Assembly: GCA_008534395.1 (NCBI GenBank) | Contig: SHMQ01000001.1 | Location: 170,255-234,254 of the forward strand | Direction: 5' to 3' | Origin: Candidatus Acidulodesulfobacterium acidiphilum | GTDB lineage: Bacteria > SZUA-79 > Acidulodesulfobacterales > Acidulodesulfobacteraceae | DNA: 64,000 nucleotides | Shown: positions 46,049 through 55,678 of the stretch, in pieces | Layout: every line of letters starts with the position of its first letter | Numbering within the stretch: position 1 is the stretch's first letter | The notes under the pieces: generated by a model | Database searches by the model: none | What the model was told of the DNA's origin: nothing | The model's input: only the letters and a program-made list of their open reading frames with translations | Position numbers and translations under genes: made by a program

Positions 46049-47239
46049 ATGATAGGAATTTCAAAACTTTACTGCGGAGGGGTTCACGCCTCGGACGCAC
46101 TCAGATACGGGCGCATGTCCAGCAAACTTCCTTCGCATCTTTTGCAGTTTTCGGAAGATAAAAAACCCGTTATAGTATGGAACATGACGAGAACTTGCAA
46201 TTTAAACTGCGTTCACTGCTATTCGCAGTCTAAAAACCTTCAATACAACAACGAGCTTACTCTTGAAGAAGGAAAAGCTTTTATAGACGATATATCCGTT
46301 TTCGGCTCTCCGGTTATGCTTTTTTCAGGCGGAGAACCTTTGATGCACCCCAATTTTTTAGACTTGTGTTTTTATGCAAAGTCTAAAGGAATGAGAGCGG
46401 TTATTTCGACCAACGGAACGCTTATTACGAGAGAACTGGCAAAAGAATTAAAAAAAGTCGGATTATCTTACGTTGGCGTAAGCTTAGACGGTTTAGAACC
46501 GGTTCACGACAAGTTCAGGGGCAAAAAGGGCGCTTTCAGGGAAGCGATAGAAGGTATAAATTATGCCAAGGAAGCGGGCATTAAGGTGGGACTCAGGTTT
46601 ACGATAAACAAAAGAAATGCAGAGGAAATACCCGGAATTTTTAAACTCATGGAAGAAGAAAATATTCCGAGAATCTGTTTTTATCATCTTGTTTATGCGG
46701 GAAGAGGAACAAAGCTTATGGAAGAGGACTTAACGCATGAAGAGACGAGGCAGACGGTAGATACCATACTTGAACTGACCAAAGAGATTTATTCAAGGGA
46801 CAATCAAAAAGAAGTCCTCACGGTGGACAACCATGCCGACGGTCCTTATATTTATTTAAAACTTTTAAAAGAAGGCAAAACCGAAGAAGCCGCAAACGTT
46901 ATGAGCCTGCTTAAAATGAACGGCGGAAACAGTTCCGGAGTAGGCATAGGATGCGTCAGCTGGGACGGCGAAGTTTATGCCGACCAGTTTTGGAGGCACT
47001 ATTCTTTCGGAAACGTGAAGGAAAGAAAATTCAGCGAAATATGGACGGACACCTCAAATCCTTTAATGAAACAGCTTAAAAACAAAAAAGAATACGTAAA
47101 AGGAAAATGTAAAACCTGTAAATGGCTCGATATATGCAACGGAAATTTCAGAGTAAGGTCCGAAGCGAAAGAAGACGACTTATGGTCGCCGGATCCGGCC
47201 TGCTATTTGACCGAAGAGGAGATACACGATGCAAAATAA
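46049..47239 (+). CDS. ahbC: 12,18-didecarboxysiroheme deacetylase AhbC (radical SAM)
   Basis: 396 residues with the AhbC N-terminus MIGISKLYCGGVHASDALRYGR, radical SAM CNLNCVHCY, FSGGEPLM, STNGTL and a C-terminal Cys cluster (GIGCVSWDG, CKTCKWLDICNG) for extra FeS binding. It removes acetyl side chains from didecarboxysiroheme to make Fe-coproporphyrin III. It overlaps ahbD by 11 bases. AhbA/AhbB siroheme decarboxylase genes are not in the window. Confidence 0.94.
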   Translation: MIGISKLYCGGVHASDALRYGRMSSKLPSHLLQFSEDKKPVIVWNMTRTCNLNCVHCYSQSKNLQYNNELTLEEGKAFIDDISVFGSPVMLFSGGEPLMHPNFLDLCFYAKSKGMRAVISTNGTLITRELAKELKKVGLSYVGVSLDGLEPVHDKFRGKKGAFREAIEGINYAKEAGIKVGLRFTINKRNAEEIPGIFKLMEEENIPRICFYHLVYAGRGTKLMEEDLTHEETRQTVDTILELTKEIYSRDNQKEVLTVDNHADGPYIYLKLLKEGKTEEAANVMSLLKMNGGNSSGVGIGCVSWDGEVYADQFWRHYSFGNVKERKFSEIWTDTSNPLMKQLKNKKEYVKGKCKTCKWLDICNGNFRVRSEAKEDDLWSPDPACYLTEEEIHDAK

Positions 47240-48377
47240 CCATATGTCTAATCCGCATGGTCATCCGGCAGGCATGACGCACGGCGGAGCAATGCCCAAA
47301 AAAAACGAACTAAGATTGGTTTTCTGGGAGCTTACCGCAAGATGCAACCTTAAATGCGTTCACTGCAGGGCGGAAGCGCAGATGGAAAGACAGGAAGACG
47401 AACTTTCGACGGAAAAATGTTTCAGCGTCATAGACGATTTATGCAAGTTCAGCAGTCCGATACTTATTTTAACGGGAGGCGAGCCGCTTTACAGGGAAGA
47501 TATTTTCGATATAGCCGAATATGCGACTAAAAAAGGCTTAAGAGTGGCGCTTGCCACCAACGGAACTTTAGTCGACGAAAAAGTTGCAAAGCGGATTATA
47601 GGAAGCGGTATTAAAAGAGTCTCTATAAGTCTTGACGGTTCAAACGCCAAAACCCACGATTCATTCAGGATGATACCGGGTTCTTTCGAGAGCGCTTTTA
47701 ACGGAATTAAAAATCTGCAGAAAGAAGGCATAGAAGTTCAGGTAAACACGACTATAGCAAGGCATAATGAAGACGAAGTACCGGATATACTTGAATTAGC
47801 TATTAAAAACAATTTAAAAGCCCTGCATATATTTATGCTTGTGCCGGTAGGTTGCGGAGTTCAAATTGCCGATTCCCAGATGCTCGATAAGCAGAAATAT
47901 GAAGATATACTTTCCTGGTTTTACGACAAGACTATGGAGTTTAGAGGTAAAATAGAATTAAAAGCGACCTGCGCGCCTCATTTTTTTAGAATTATGCATA
48001 AAAAGGCAAAAGACGCAGGCATAACTATAACTCCTGAAACGCACGGAATGAATGCAGTTACCAAAGGATGCCTTGCCGGAAGCGGAGTGATGTTTATATC
48101 GAGAAAGGGAATAGTCCAGCCGTGCGGATATCTTCCCGTTCAGGCGGGAGACGTTACAAAGCAGTCTGCCGAAGAGATATGGAATGGTTCCGAGGTATTT
48201 TTAAATTTAAGGGATACGGGACTTTTAAAGGGCAAATGCGGTATATGCGAATATAAAAAAGTCTGTGAAGGCTGCAGGGCAAGAGCTTATTACGAAAAAG
48301 GAGATTATATGGAAGAAGAGCCTTACTGTATTTACGAACCGCTAAGAGGAAGAAGCGCTTTAATCGGCGATAAATAA
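47229..48377 (+). CDS. ahbD: Heme synthase AhbD (radical SAM Fe-coproporphyrin III decarboxylase)
   Basis: 382 residues. A His/Gly-rich N-terminal tail (MSNPHGHPAGMTHGG) precedes the radical SAM core CNLKCVHCR, LTGGEPLY, ATNGTLV. The C-terminal cluster includes QPCGYLPVQAG and KGKCGICEYKKVCEGCRARAYY for a second [4Fe-4S] cluster. It decarboxylates two propionates of Fe-coproporphyrin III to give protoheme b. Starting at the first ATG (47229) inside ahbC keeps the whole frame; the ATG at 47244 (MSNPHG) is an alternative. Confidence 0.93.
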   Translation: MQNNHMSNPHGHPAGMTHGGAMPKKNELRLVFWELTARCNLKCVHCRAEAQMERQEDELSTEKCFSVIDDLCKFSSPILILTGGEPLYREDIFDIAEYATKKGLRVALATNGTLVDEKVAKRIIGSGIKRVSISLDGSNAKTHDSFRMIPGSFESAFNGIKNLQKEGIEVQVNTTIARHNEDEVPDILELAIKNNLKALHIFMLVPVGCGVQIADSQMLDKQKYEDILSWFYDKTMEFRGKIELKATCAPHFFRIMHKKAKDAGITITPETHGMNAVTKGCLAGSGVMFISRKGIVQPCGYLPVQAGDVTKQSAEEIWNGSEVFLNLRDTGLLKGKCGICEYKKVCEGCRARAYYEKGDYMEEEPYCIYEPLRGRSALIGDK

Positions 48378-48397
48378 TTACTATAATAAATTGATTT

Positions 48398-48817
48398 ATG
48401 AATAAAAAAGCAAACGTCCTTCACAGATTTATCGCAAAGACTATAGATTTGCTGATATTCGGTTTTTTAAGCGAGATGTTTTATCCTTACGGTTATCTGG
48501 CCGGAGTTCTTTATCTGCTGATTGCCGACGGCTTTTTTGACGGGGCTAGCTTAGGCAAAAGGCTGATAGGATTAAAAGTTACGACCGGCATAGATAATAA
48601 ACAGCCGGAGTTTAAAGAATCCATTATAAGAAATTCTTTTATTGCCGTACCCCTGCTTTTTTCTTTTATACCTTTAGTAGGGTATTTTTTATTGGTCGTA
48701 ATCGGCGCTATTATATATGCGGCGGAAATATATTTTATTATGAAAAGTCCGGAAGGCGACAGGCTCGGCGATAGATTTGCCTTTACCCACGTAATAGACG
48801 TTCCAAGAAATAAATAA
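48398..48817 (+). CDS. RDD family membrane protein
   Basis: 139 residues with the RDD start (HRFIAKTIDLLIFGF), GASLGKRLIGLKV, and RNSFIAVPLLFSFIPLVGYFLL, giving four or so membrane segments and ending DRLGDRFAFTHVID. RDD proteins are small inner-membrane proteins, some linked to ion transport; the role here is unknown. It sits between ahbD and polA in one transcription unit. Confidence 0.88.
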   Translation: MNKKANVLHRFIAKTIDLLIFGFLSEMFYPYGYLAGVLYLLIADGFFDGASLGKRLIGLKVTTGIDNKQPEFKESIIRNSFIAVPLLFSFIPLVGYFLLVVIGAIIYAAEIYFIMKSPEGDRLGDRFAFTHVIDVPRNK

Positions 48818-48822
48818 AAAAC

Positions 48823-51522
48823 ATGGAAAAAGACAGCATTAAAGCCGATCTTTTTTTGATAGATTCCAGTTCCTATTTTTACAGGGCATTTTATGCCCTT
48901 CCTCCGCTTACAAATTCAAAAGGAAAACCTACAGGCGCCGCTTTGGGATATACCAGGATGCTTATGAAGCTAATTAAAGAAGCGGATATAAAATACGGCG
49001 CATGCCTGTTCGATTCCGAAGAAAGTTTCAGGAAGCAGTCGTACGAGGCTTATAAAGCCAATAGAAAAGGAATGCCCGAAGATTTGGTTTCGCAGGTCGA
49101 TTACCTAACCGATATTTCTTATCTGCTGGGGTTTGAAACGTTTAAGCTTAACGGATACGAGGCGGACGATTTAATAGCCCGAACGGTAAAAAACTTTGAA
49201 GGCGGCGATGCGTCTATCTGTATAGTTAGCAGCGATAAAGACCTTAAACAACTGCTCTCCGATAAAGTTTTTATGTACGATGCCCTTAAAAATAAAATTA
49301 TCACAAAAAATATTTTTGAGGAAGAAAACGGAATCAAGCCGGAAGAATACAGATATGTTTTGGCGCTTATGGGAGATGCGTCGGATAATATACCAGGAAT
49401 TAAAGGGATTGGCGAGAAAACTGCATTTGCGCTTATTAAAGAATATAAAAATTTAGACGGCATTTATAAAAACATAGATAATATTAAGAAGCCTAAGCTT
49501 AAAGAACTTTTATTAATATACAAAGAAGATGCTTATAAAAGTTTAGAGCTTGCATCTTTCTATGAAGATATTAGCTTAAATGAAGCGTATTTTATTCCCG
49601 GTTCGGGAAAATCTTTGGAAAATAGTAAAGTATTTAATGTCATTGAAGATTTTGCTTTAAAAGAAAAAAACAAGGCCGGTCTTTATAAAGTTTTTAAAGA
49701 GCTTGAATTTAATTCGCTTATAAAAGATTTAGGAGTCGAAAATAATAAAACGGAAGAGTCGGATAAAGATACGGAATATACCGAGAATACTATCCAAGCC
49801 GTTTCTCAAAATTATTCAGAAGACGGCGAATTTCTTTCTGTTTACGTCGATTTTACAGAAAAAAAGAAAGAATTATTCGACGACGAATCAAATCCCATAT
49901 ATATTTATTCTAAAGAAACAGGGCCTGTATCTTACGGGCTTAAAGATATTTATGAAGGCAAACGTTTAAAGGATTTATTAAAAGACGCTTCCGTTTTAAA
50001 AATAGGGTGCGGACTTAATGCCGCAAAACTGTTTTTGGAAAATAACGGAATCGAATTCAACGGACTTTATTTCGATATAAAAATAGCATCCTATCTTTTG
50101 AATCCTATAAAACACAAACATACTTTCGAAGATATCGAAGCGGAATTTCAAGAAAAGCTTAAGCCGTTAAAATCTGAAGAATCAAACAATTATGCTCTTA
50201 CCGTCTATCGATTGTATAAAATTTTGAAAGCCGAAATAGAAACCGACGATGCTTTAAAACGCCTGTTCAACGAAGTCGATATGCCGCTTTCGGCGGTCCT
50301 TTTCGAAATGGAAAAAGCCGGATTTAAAGTGGACAAAGATATGCTTATGTCTTTATCGGCATCATTAGATTCCGACTCAAAAAAACTTACCGGAATAATA
50401 CATAAAATCGCAGGCAGAGAATTTAATATTAATTCGCCTAAACAGCTTAGCGCAATTATGTTCGACGAGATGAACTTTAAGCGCGTCAAAAAAAACAGCA
50501 CCGATATAGAAGTTCTTCAGACGTTAAAAGCAGAATTTGAAATACTTCTCGGAAACGGCAATGAAGATAAAACCTTAAGAGATTATCTTTTATTTTTGGA
50601 CAGTTTAATATCTTACAGGAACAAGGTTAAGCTTAAAACGGCTTTCGTCGACGTGCTTCTAAGGGAAATAGACAAATACGACAGGGTTCACACTTCTTTT
50701 TCTCAAATAACTACTTCTACCGGAAGGCTTGCAAGCCAGAGCCCAAATCTTCAGAATATTCCCGTTTCGGGAGAAGAAGGGATTAAAATAAGGCGCTCTT
50801 TTATAGCTAAAGACGGCTGTATTCTTCTTTCTGCGGATTATTCCCAGATTGATTTAAGGGTAATGGCATCTATTTCAGGGGATAAATCCTTAATCGAAAG
50901 TTTTAAAAATAACGAAGATATTCACGCAAAAACTGCGGGGGAAATTTTCGGTGTCGGCGCCGATGCCGTCGATAAAGATATGAGGAGAAAGGCAAAAGTA
51001 ATTAATTTTGGAATAATTTACGGCATGAGCCCTTTCGGCTTATCCAAAGAACTCGGTATTTCATCGGAGGAAGCAAGGCATTATATAGATTTATATTTTA
51101 AAAACCATCCCGCAATTAAAGAATATATGGAAAAAACGGTTAAAGAGGCAAAGACAAACGGATTCGTCAGAACGGCTTTCGGAAGAAAATGCTATATAGA
51201 AAACATAAATTCCCGAATAAGAAATTTATCTTCGTTTTCGGAAAGGGCGGCGATAAACGCTCCTATTCAAGGAACCGCCTCCGATATAATTAAAATTGCC
51301 ATGGTAAATATTTATAAATACATTCAAAACGACGAAATTTTAAAAAACTCCGCAACAATGCTCCTGCAGGTTCACGACGAACTGATATTCGAAATAGAAG
51401 AATCAATAGCGAACAGCTTCGCAAAAGTCATCGCTCCCCTAATGACCGATCAAAATCTTCTGTCAGGCGTTCCGCTGTCCGTAAATATAGGTACCGCAAA
51501 AAACTGGGCGGAAGCTCACTAA
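48823..51522 (+). CDS. polA: DNA polymerase I (degenerate 3'-5' exonuclease region)
   Basis: 899 residues. 5'-3' exonuclease: FLIDSSSYFYRAFYAL, GYEADDLIART, VSSDKDLKQLL, GDASDNIPGIKGIGEKTA. The middle 3'-5' exonuclease domain has no DxE acidic triad that I can see (VYVDFTEKKKELFD), so proofreading is probably lost. The polymerase carries TSFSQITTSTGRLASQSPNLQNIP, LSADYSQIDLRVMAS, RRKAKVINFGIIYGMS and QVHDELIFE. The gene starts 5 bases after the RDD stop. Confidence 0.95.
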   Translation: MEKDSIKADLFLIDSSSYFYRAFYALPPLTNSKGKPTGAALGYTRMLMKLIKEADIKYGACLFDSEESFRKQSYEAYKANRKGMPEDLVSQVDYLTDISYLLGFETFKLNGYEADDLIARTVKNFEGGDASICIVSSDKDLKQLLSDKVFMYDALKNKIITKNIFEEENGIKPEEYRYVLALMGDASDNIPGIKGIGEKTAFALIKEYKNLDGIYKNIDNIKKPKLKELLLIYKEDAYKSLELASFYEDISLNEAYFIPGSGKSLENSKVFNVIEDFALKEKNKAGLYKVFKELEFNSLIKDLGVENNKTEESDKDTEYTENTIQAVSQNYSEDGEFLSVYVDFTEKKKELFDDESNPIYIYSKETGPVSYGLKDIYEGKRLKDLLKDASVLKIGCGLNAAKLFLENNGIEFNGLYFDIKIASYLLNPIKHKHTFEDIEAEFQEKLKPLKSEESNNYALTVYRLYKILKAEIETDDALKRLFNEVDMPLSAVLFEMEKAGFKVDKDMLMSLSASLDSDSKKLTGIIHKIAGREFNINSPKQLSAIMFDEMNFKRVKKNSTDIEVLQTLKAEFEILLGNGNEDKTLRDYLLFLDSLISYRNKVKLKTAFVDVLLREIDKYDRVHTSFSQITTSTGRLASQSPNLQNIPVSGEEGIKIRRSFIAKDGCILLSADYSQIDLRVMASISGDKSLIESFKNNEDIHAKTAGEIFGVGADAVDKDMRRKAKVINFGIIYGMSPFGLSKELGISSEEARHYIDLYFKNHPAIKEYMEKTVKEAKTNGFVRTAFGRKCYIENINSRIRNLSSFSERAAINAPIQGTASDIIKIAMVNIYKYIQNDEILKNSATMLLQVHDELIFEIEESIANSFAKVIAPLMTDQNLLSGVPLSVNIGTAKNWAEAH

Positions 51523-51565
51523 GAAGTAAAAACCAAATAATTTTAACATCTTTTAATATTTTTTC

Positions 51566-51658
51566 TTGACAAATTTTTTACATGTGGTATAAATAAGATA
51601 AATAGGATTAAATTTATCCTGATTATTTTTTTGACAATTTTCAATTATGAGATAAAAT
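51566..51658 (+). promoter_or_regulatory. Tandem sigma70-type promoters upstream of cydAB
   Basis: TTGACA (51566-51571) with TATAAA (51588-51593), and TTGACA (51631-51636) with TAAAAT (51653-51658), both with a 16-base spacer. They are 65 bases apart. The rest of the 283-base spacer is AT-rich and holds no gene. Two start points would let oxygen or nitric-oxide signals act separately. Confidence 0.6.
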
Positions 51659-51805
51659 TTTATTAAATAATATTAAATTTTAATTGATTAATAAAATATA
51701 TCACTTATTTAATTTTATTTTAATTGTTTTTGATATAGAGTTGAGTTTTACATTTGTTCTTATATAATTTTAATTTAATTTTTTTCTAACTTTAAGGGGT
51801 GCTTT

Positions 51806-53209
51806 ATGGATAGTACAGCTTTATTACTGGCGCGTATCCAGTTTGGAATGACGGCCTTTTTCCACTTTCTTTACCCGCCCTTGACCATCGGTTTGGGCTT
51901 GCTTTTAGTAATAACCGAAGGAACTTACGTTTTTACCAAAGATCAAGAGTACTTAAGAATTACCCGTTTTTTTGCAAAATTATTTGCTATTAACTTTGTC
52001 GTAGGCGTTGCATCGGGAATCGTTATGGAGTTTCAGTTCGGAACGAACTGGGCGCAGTATTCGTCTTTTGTAGGGGCTATATTTGGTTCTCCTCTTGCAA
52101 TAGAAGGGCTGTTTGCTTTTTTTATGGAATCTATTTTCGTGGGCGTTATGCTTCTCGGATGGAACAGGCTTTCCGCTAAAGCCCACTGGGTATCTACCAT
52201 ACTTGTCGCATTCGGTTCTACTTTGTCCGGAGTATGGATATTAGTAGCAAATTCATGGATGCAGACGCCTGCAGGCTACAAAATAGGTTCAAATGGAATA
52301 CCTAAAATGACAAACTTCTGGCAGATGGTATTTAATCCTTATTTTCCGTCGGAATTTACTCATGTCATAATGGGCGCATGGGAGTATTCAGCTTTTTTTA
52401 TGGCGGGCGTTGCAGCATGGTTTTTAATTAAAAACAATAAAGATACGGTAATGAGGAAGGCTTTAAAAGTAGCCGTTATATTCGGCGTAATAGTTGCCTG
52501 CGGTCAGATTATAGTCGGAGATATCGGAGCAAGAGAAGTAGTAAAATACCAGCCGACTAAGCTGGCAATGATGGAAGCTCTCTGGCATTCCCAGAGATAT
52601 GCACCGGAAACGCTTTTTGCCCTGCCTAACAATGCAACGGAATCTAACGGACCGCAAATCGGAATACCGAGTATGTTGAGCATGCTTTCATATTTAAATC
52701 CGGCCGCAAAAGTTATGGGTTTAAATGCGGCTATAAGATATATCAATAAAAAAGATTCAAAATTAGATCACACCAAGCTGACTCTTGCAATGTTTCCGCC
52801 CGTATGGATTGTGTTTTGGTCGTTTCATATAATGATGTATTTTGGATTTTATTTTGCTTTAGTTATGCTTATAGCTCTATATCTTTTACTCAAAAACAAA
52901 CTGTTCGACAGCCCGAAAATGCTAAAATTATTATCGTTTTCTACGTTTTTGCCGTTAATAGCAATCGAATTAGGTTGGTTTACGACAGAAATAGGAAGAC
53001 AGCCGTTTACGGTTTACGGTCTTTTGACGACTTTTAATTCGGTTTCTAAAAACGTAAGCGCAGTCGATTTAGGTTTGTCGATAACTATGTTTGTTTTGAT
53101 TTATATAACCTTGGCTTCTTTTGCGGTTTATCTGTTTAAAAGGGAACTAAAGGAAAGAGTTGAAGGTAAAGACGAACTTGCCGGCGAATCTGCAAAGGCA
53201 GCAAATTAA
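51806..53209 (+). CDS. cydA: Cytochrome bd ubiquinol oxidase subunit I
   Basis: 467 residues and nine membrane segments. Heme ligands and Q-site features: His in AFFHFLYPPLTIG, SHVIMGAWEYSAFF-type helix (THVIMGAWEYSAFFMAG), the quinol loop KLAMMEALW, and the final GRQPFTVYGLLTT. The short Q-loop form. Uses heme b and d as electron donors to O2 at low oxygen, and it resists nitric oxide and cyanide. The heme operon upstream supplies the cofactor. The RBS is TTAAGGGGTG. Confidence 0.95.
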   Translation: MDSTALLLARIQFGMTAFFHFLYPPLTIGLGLLLVITEGTYVFTKDQEYLRITRFFAKLFAINFVVGVASGIVMEFQFGTNWAQYSSFVGAIFGSPLAIEGLFAFFMESIFVGVMLLGWNRLSAKAHWVSTILVAFGSTLSGVWILVANSWMQTPAGYKIGSNGIPKMTNFWQMVFNPYFPSEFTHVIMGAWEYSAFFMAGVAAWFLIKNNKDTVMRKALKVAVIFGVIVACGQIIVGDIGAREVVKYQPTKLAMMEALWHSQRYAPETLFALPNNATESNGPQIGIPSMLSMLSYLNPAAKVMGLNAAIRYINKKDSKLDHTKLTLAMFPPVWIVFWSFHIMMYFGFYFALVMLIALYLLLKNKLFDSPKMLKLLSFSTFLPLIAIELGWFTTEIGRQPFTVYGLLTTFNSVSKNVSAVDLGLSITMFVLIYITLASFAVYLFKRELKERVEGKDELAGESAKAAN

Positions 53210-53232
53210 AATAATCAGGAGGTGTCATTATC

Positions 53233-54249
53233 ATGAACTTAAATATATTATGGTTTATTCTTGTTGCCGTTATAATTTTGGGCTGGTCGGTTATGGACGG
53301 ATTCGATTACGGCGTAGGCGGACTTTTAAATTTCATAGCTAAAAACAATGAAGAAAAAAGATACGTTATTAACGCAATAGGTCCTGTTTGGGACGGGAAC
53401 CAGGTATGGCTTATACTTGGAGGCGGCGCAGTTTTTGCGGCTTTTCCGTTAGTTTATGCGTCGATTTTCAGCGGATTCTATCTTGCAATGATGTTAGTCG
53501 TATGGCTGATAATATTCAGGGCGGTTTCATTTGAATTTAGAAGCAAGGTTGAAAGTGCTAAATGGAGAAACTTTTGGGATACGGACATTACCGTAACCGG
53601 TCTCGGTATTGCCTTACTGCTCGGCGTGGCTATAGCAAATATATTGATGGGAGTTCCGCTGAATAAAGAGCATATCGATTATCAGTCGCTTTTCAGCCTC
53701 TTAAATATTTTCGGCTTGGTAGGCGGTCTAATATCCCTTTCCATGTTTTTAATGCACGGCTCTACTTATTTAATTATGAAAACCGAAGGAGAGGTTCAGC
53801 AGAGGGCAAGGGCTTTCGCTAAAGGATTTGCCGTAGCCTTTATAATCGTAACTTTGCTGTTTTTAATAATTTCGCCGATATTTGCTCCAAGGCTTCTAGG
53901 AAACAGTTTTGGCATAATAGGCGACCTCGTTCCGGTTATAATGTTTATAGGGGCTATAGGAGTTATACTGACGGCAGGGTCTTCAAGCGATATAAAGCCG
54001 TTTGCATATTCTATCGTTGCTATTATCGGCGCTGTTGCAAGTTTAGCCGTCGGCATATTTCCGAATATAGTTCCGTCTTCAATTAATACAAAATACAGTT
54101 TAAATATATATAATTCGGCTTCAAACCATCTAACGCTTTTAGTTATGCTAATAGCGACTATTATCGGTTTGCCGCTGGTTTTAATATATGCAATTTACGC
54201 ATATAAAAAGTTTGGCTTAAAGGTAAAAATGGACGACAGCAGTTATTGA
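53233..54249 (+). CDS. cydB: Cytochrome bd ubiquinol oxidase subunit II
   Basis: 338 residues with about nine membrane segments: GWSVMDGFDYGVGGLLNF, NAIGPVWDGNQVWLILGGGAVFAAFPLVYA, FEFRSKVESAKWRNFWD and GVPLNKEHIDY, all CydB signatures. It partners CydA in the quinol oxidase. The RBS AGGAGGTG lies 9 bases before the ATG. Ends before a clear terminator. No CydX-like short gene is obvious after it. Confidence 0.95.
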   Translation: MNLNILWFILVAVIILGWSVMDGFDYGVGGLLNFIAKNNEEKRYVINAIGPVWDGNQVWLILGGGAVFAAFPLVYASIFSGFYLAMMLVVWLIIFRAVSFEFRSKVESAKWRNFWDTDITVTGLGIALLLGVAIANILMGVPLNKEHIDYQSLFSLLNIFGLVGGLISLSMFLMHGSTYLIMKTEGEVQQRARAFAKGFAVAFIIVTLLFLIISPIFAPRLLGNSFGIIGDLVPVIMFIGAIGVILTAGSSSDIKPFAYSIVAIIGAVASLAVGIFPNIVPSSINTKYSLNIYNSASNHLTLLVMLIATIIGLPLVLIYAIYAYKKFGLKVKMDDSSY

Positions 54250-54280
54250 TTTTTTTTATGTATATATTTTAACCTTTACC

Positions 54281-54333
54281 AAAATGCCCTATAATAAAAT
54301 TAACCCCCCTTAATTTTTTATAGGGCATTTTTT
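54281..54333 (+). terminator. Intrinsic terminator of the cydAB operon
   Basis: ATGCCCTATA (54284-54293) and TATAGGGCAT (54319-54328) form a stem, with a loop of 25 bases, followed by a T run (54328-54334). It lies 35 bases after the cydB stop. Confidence 0.8.
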
Positions 54334-54388
54334 TACCTTATATTATATAATAATAAAGATAATTCATATCTTATTTAGAGGTGTTTAC

Positions 54389-54823
54389 ATGAATATTTCA
54401 AGAGCCAGCGATTATGCTATCAGAGGATTGGTTTACATGGCAAAACAACCTGCTGGAACAGTGTGTTACGTAAAAGATATTGCAAAAAACACAAATTCGC
54501 CTGCTTCTTTTATGTCGAAAATATTTCAAACATTGGCAAAAAGCGGTATCATCGACTCTTTTATAGGAACTAAAGGAGGTTTTACATTTAACGCCCGACC
54601 CGAAGATATCACTATAAAAAAGGTCGTAGAAATTATTGACGGACCAATCGTTTTGAACCGATGCGTAGTTAATAAATCTTCCTGCCAGAACGCAGGCAAT
54701 TGCGACGTGCATTTTATGTGGGCAGATATTCAAAAAATGCTGACGAAAGCCCTAAGCTCTTATTCCATCGCCGATTTTGCAACCGATAAAAAAGGGAATA
54801 TGTTACCGGAAGCTGTGCAATAA
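54389..54823 (+). CDS. Rrf2-family Fe-S transcriptional regulator (NsrR/IscR-like)
   Basis: 144 residues: winged-helix start MNISRASDYAIRGLVYMAKQP and IAKNTNSPASFMSKIFQTLAKSGII, then Cys92, Cys99 and Cys105 (x6 and x5 spacing), almost the spacing of IscR and NsrR cluster ligands. It likely senses NO or Fe-S status. It faces the Ric gene and follows cydAB, matching NsrR-type regulation of a bd oxidase and a repair protein; whether it is NsrR or IscR cannot be decided from sequence alone. Confidence 0.9.
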   Translation: MNISRASDYAIRGLVYMAKQPAGTVCYVKDIAKNTNSPASFMSKIFQTLAKSGIIDSFIGTKGGFTFNARPEDITIKKVVEIIDGPIVLNRCVVNKSSCQNAGNCDVHFMWADIQKMLTKALSSYSIADFATDKKGNMLPEAVQ

Positions 54824-54832
54824 AAAAGGCGC

Positions 54833-55516
54833 TTAGATTTTTTTAAAAAGAATATTGTTTTCCATGTGAACGTGAATCATTATATCGTCCGAAATATTCT
54901 TCAGCAGTTCGTATGCATGCTTATAAGAAGCGCAGGCGTCTTTAGGAACCGAATAGCCGGAGCTTAAAAAAAGCATCTCTTTCAGAATATGCCCTACGTA
55001 TTCATGATAATACAGCGCATCTTCTATTTCTTGCTTTATGTTTTCGGTTTTTCCGGCTTTTATATCGGTCAAGAGCCCTTTTTCCTCTTTGTCTAAATGA
55101 AGGAACATAGCCTGCGACATTTTATTAAAAAGCCCCCTTATTTTAAGAAGTTCCGGGTGTCCCTTTCCGTGGACGTTTGCAATTTTTTCGACATAATCTT
55201 CGGCTTCCGGAATATGCACCCGTAAAAATGTATGGTGTATATTAACTATATAGTCTATTAAAAAATTAACGTCCCAGTCTTTAGCTTTTTTACTTAACGA
55301 ATAATTATCGTCGTTTTCCGCCGCTGAATAGTTTTTTAATTCATCGACTATAAGGATGCGGTCTATACCGGATTCTTCGCATACATCTTGTAATGTTTTT
55401 GAACCGCCGCAACAAAAATCCACGCCGTATTTTTTAAATACCCCGATTTTTTCCGGATTTTCCGAAGCAATTTCGCCTACGCTCTTTAGCAGTAAAACAT
55501 CCTCGCCGGTTTTCAT
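54833..55516 (-). CDS. ric: Iron-sulfur cluster repair di-iron protein (Ric/ScdA/YtfE)
   Basis: 227 residues: N-terminal ScdA_N domain with KYGVDFCCGGSKTL, then the hemerythrin-like domain with ligands HHTFLR, HGKGHPEL, HLDKEEKGLL, YHEYVGH and HVHMENN. It repairs Fe-S clusters damaged by nitric oxide or oxidants. The start is preceded by AAGGAGAGA. Convergent with the Rrf2 gene, which ends 9 bases away. The long DNA upstream (to 55957) is its promoter region and shared with the porin. Confidence 0.93.
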   Translation of the reverse strand: MKTGEDVLLLKSVGEIASENPEKIGVFKKYGVDFCCGGSKTLQDVCEESGIDRILIVDELKNYSAAENDDNYSLSKKAKDWDVNFLIDYIVNIHHTFLRVHIPEAEDYVEKIANVHGKGHPELLKIRGLFNKMSQAMFLHLDKEEKGLLTDIKAGKTENIKQEIEDALYYHEYVGHILKEMLFLSSGYSVPKDACASYKHAYELLKNISDDIMIHVHMENNILFKKI

Positions 55517-55678
55517 TTTTATCTCTCCTTAGAATTTAGATTTCCGATATCTATTTCCATCTTTGTGATTTTATTATCTCTAATTTGGAATGTTTAATAT
55601 ATGATTTTTGTCACATTAATAAAATAAATAATTTTAAAAAATAAAAAATGCGACAAAGTCGGAACGATTACTCTTTTT

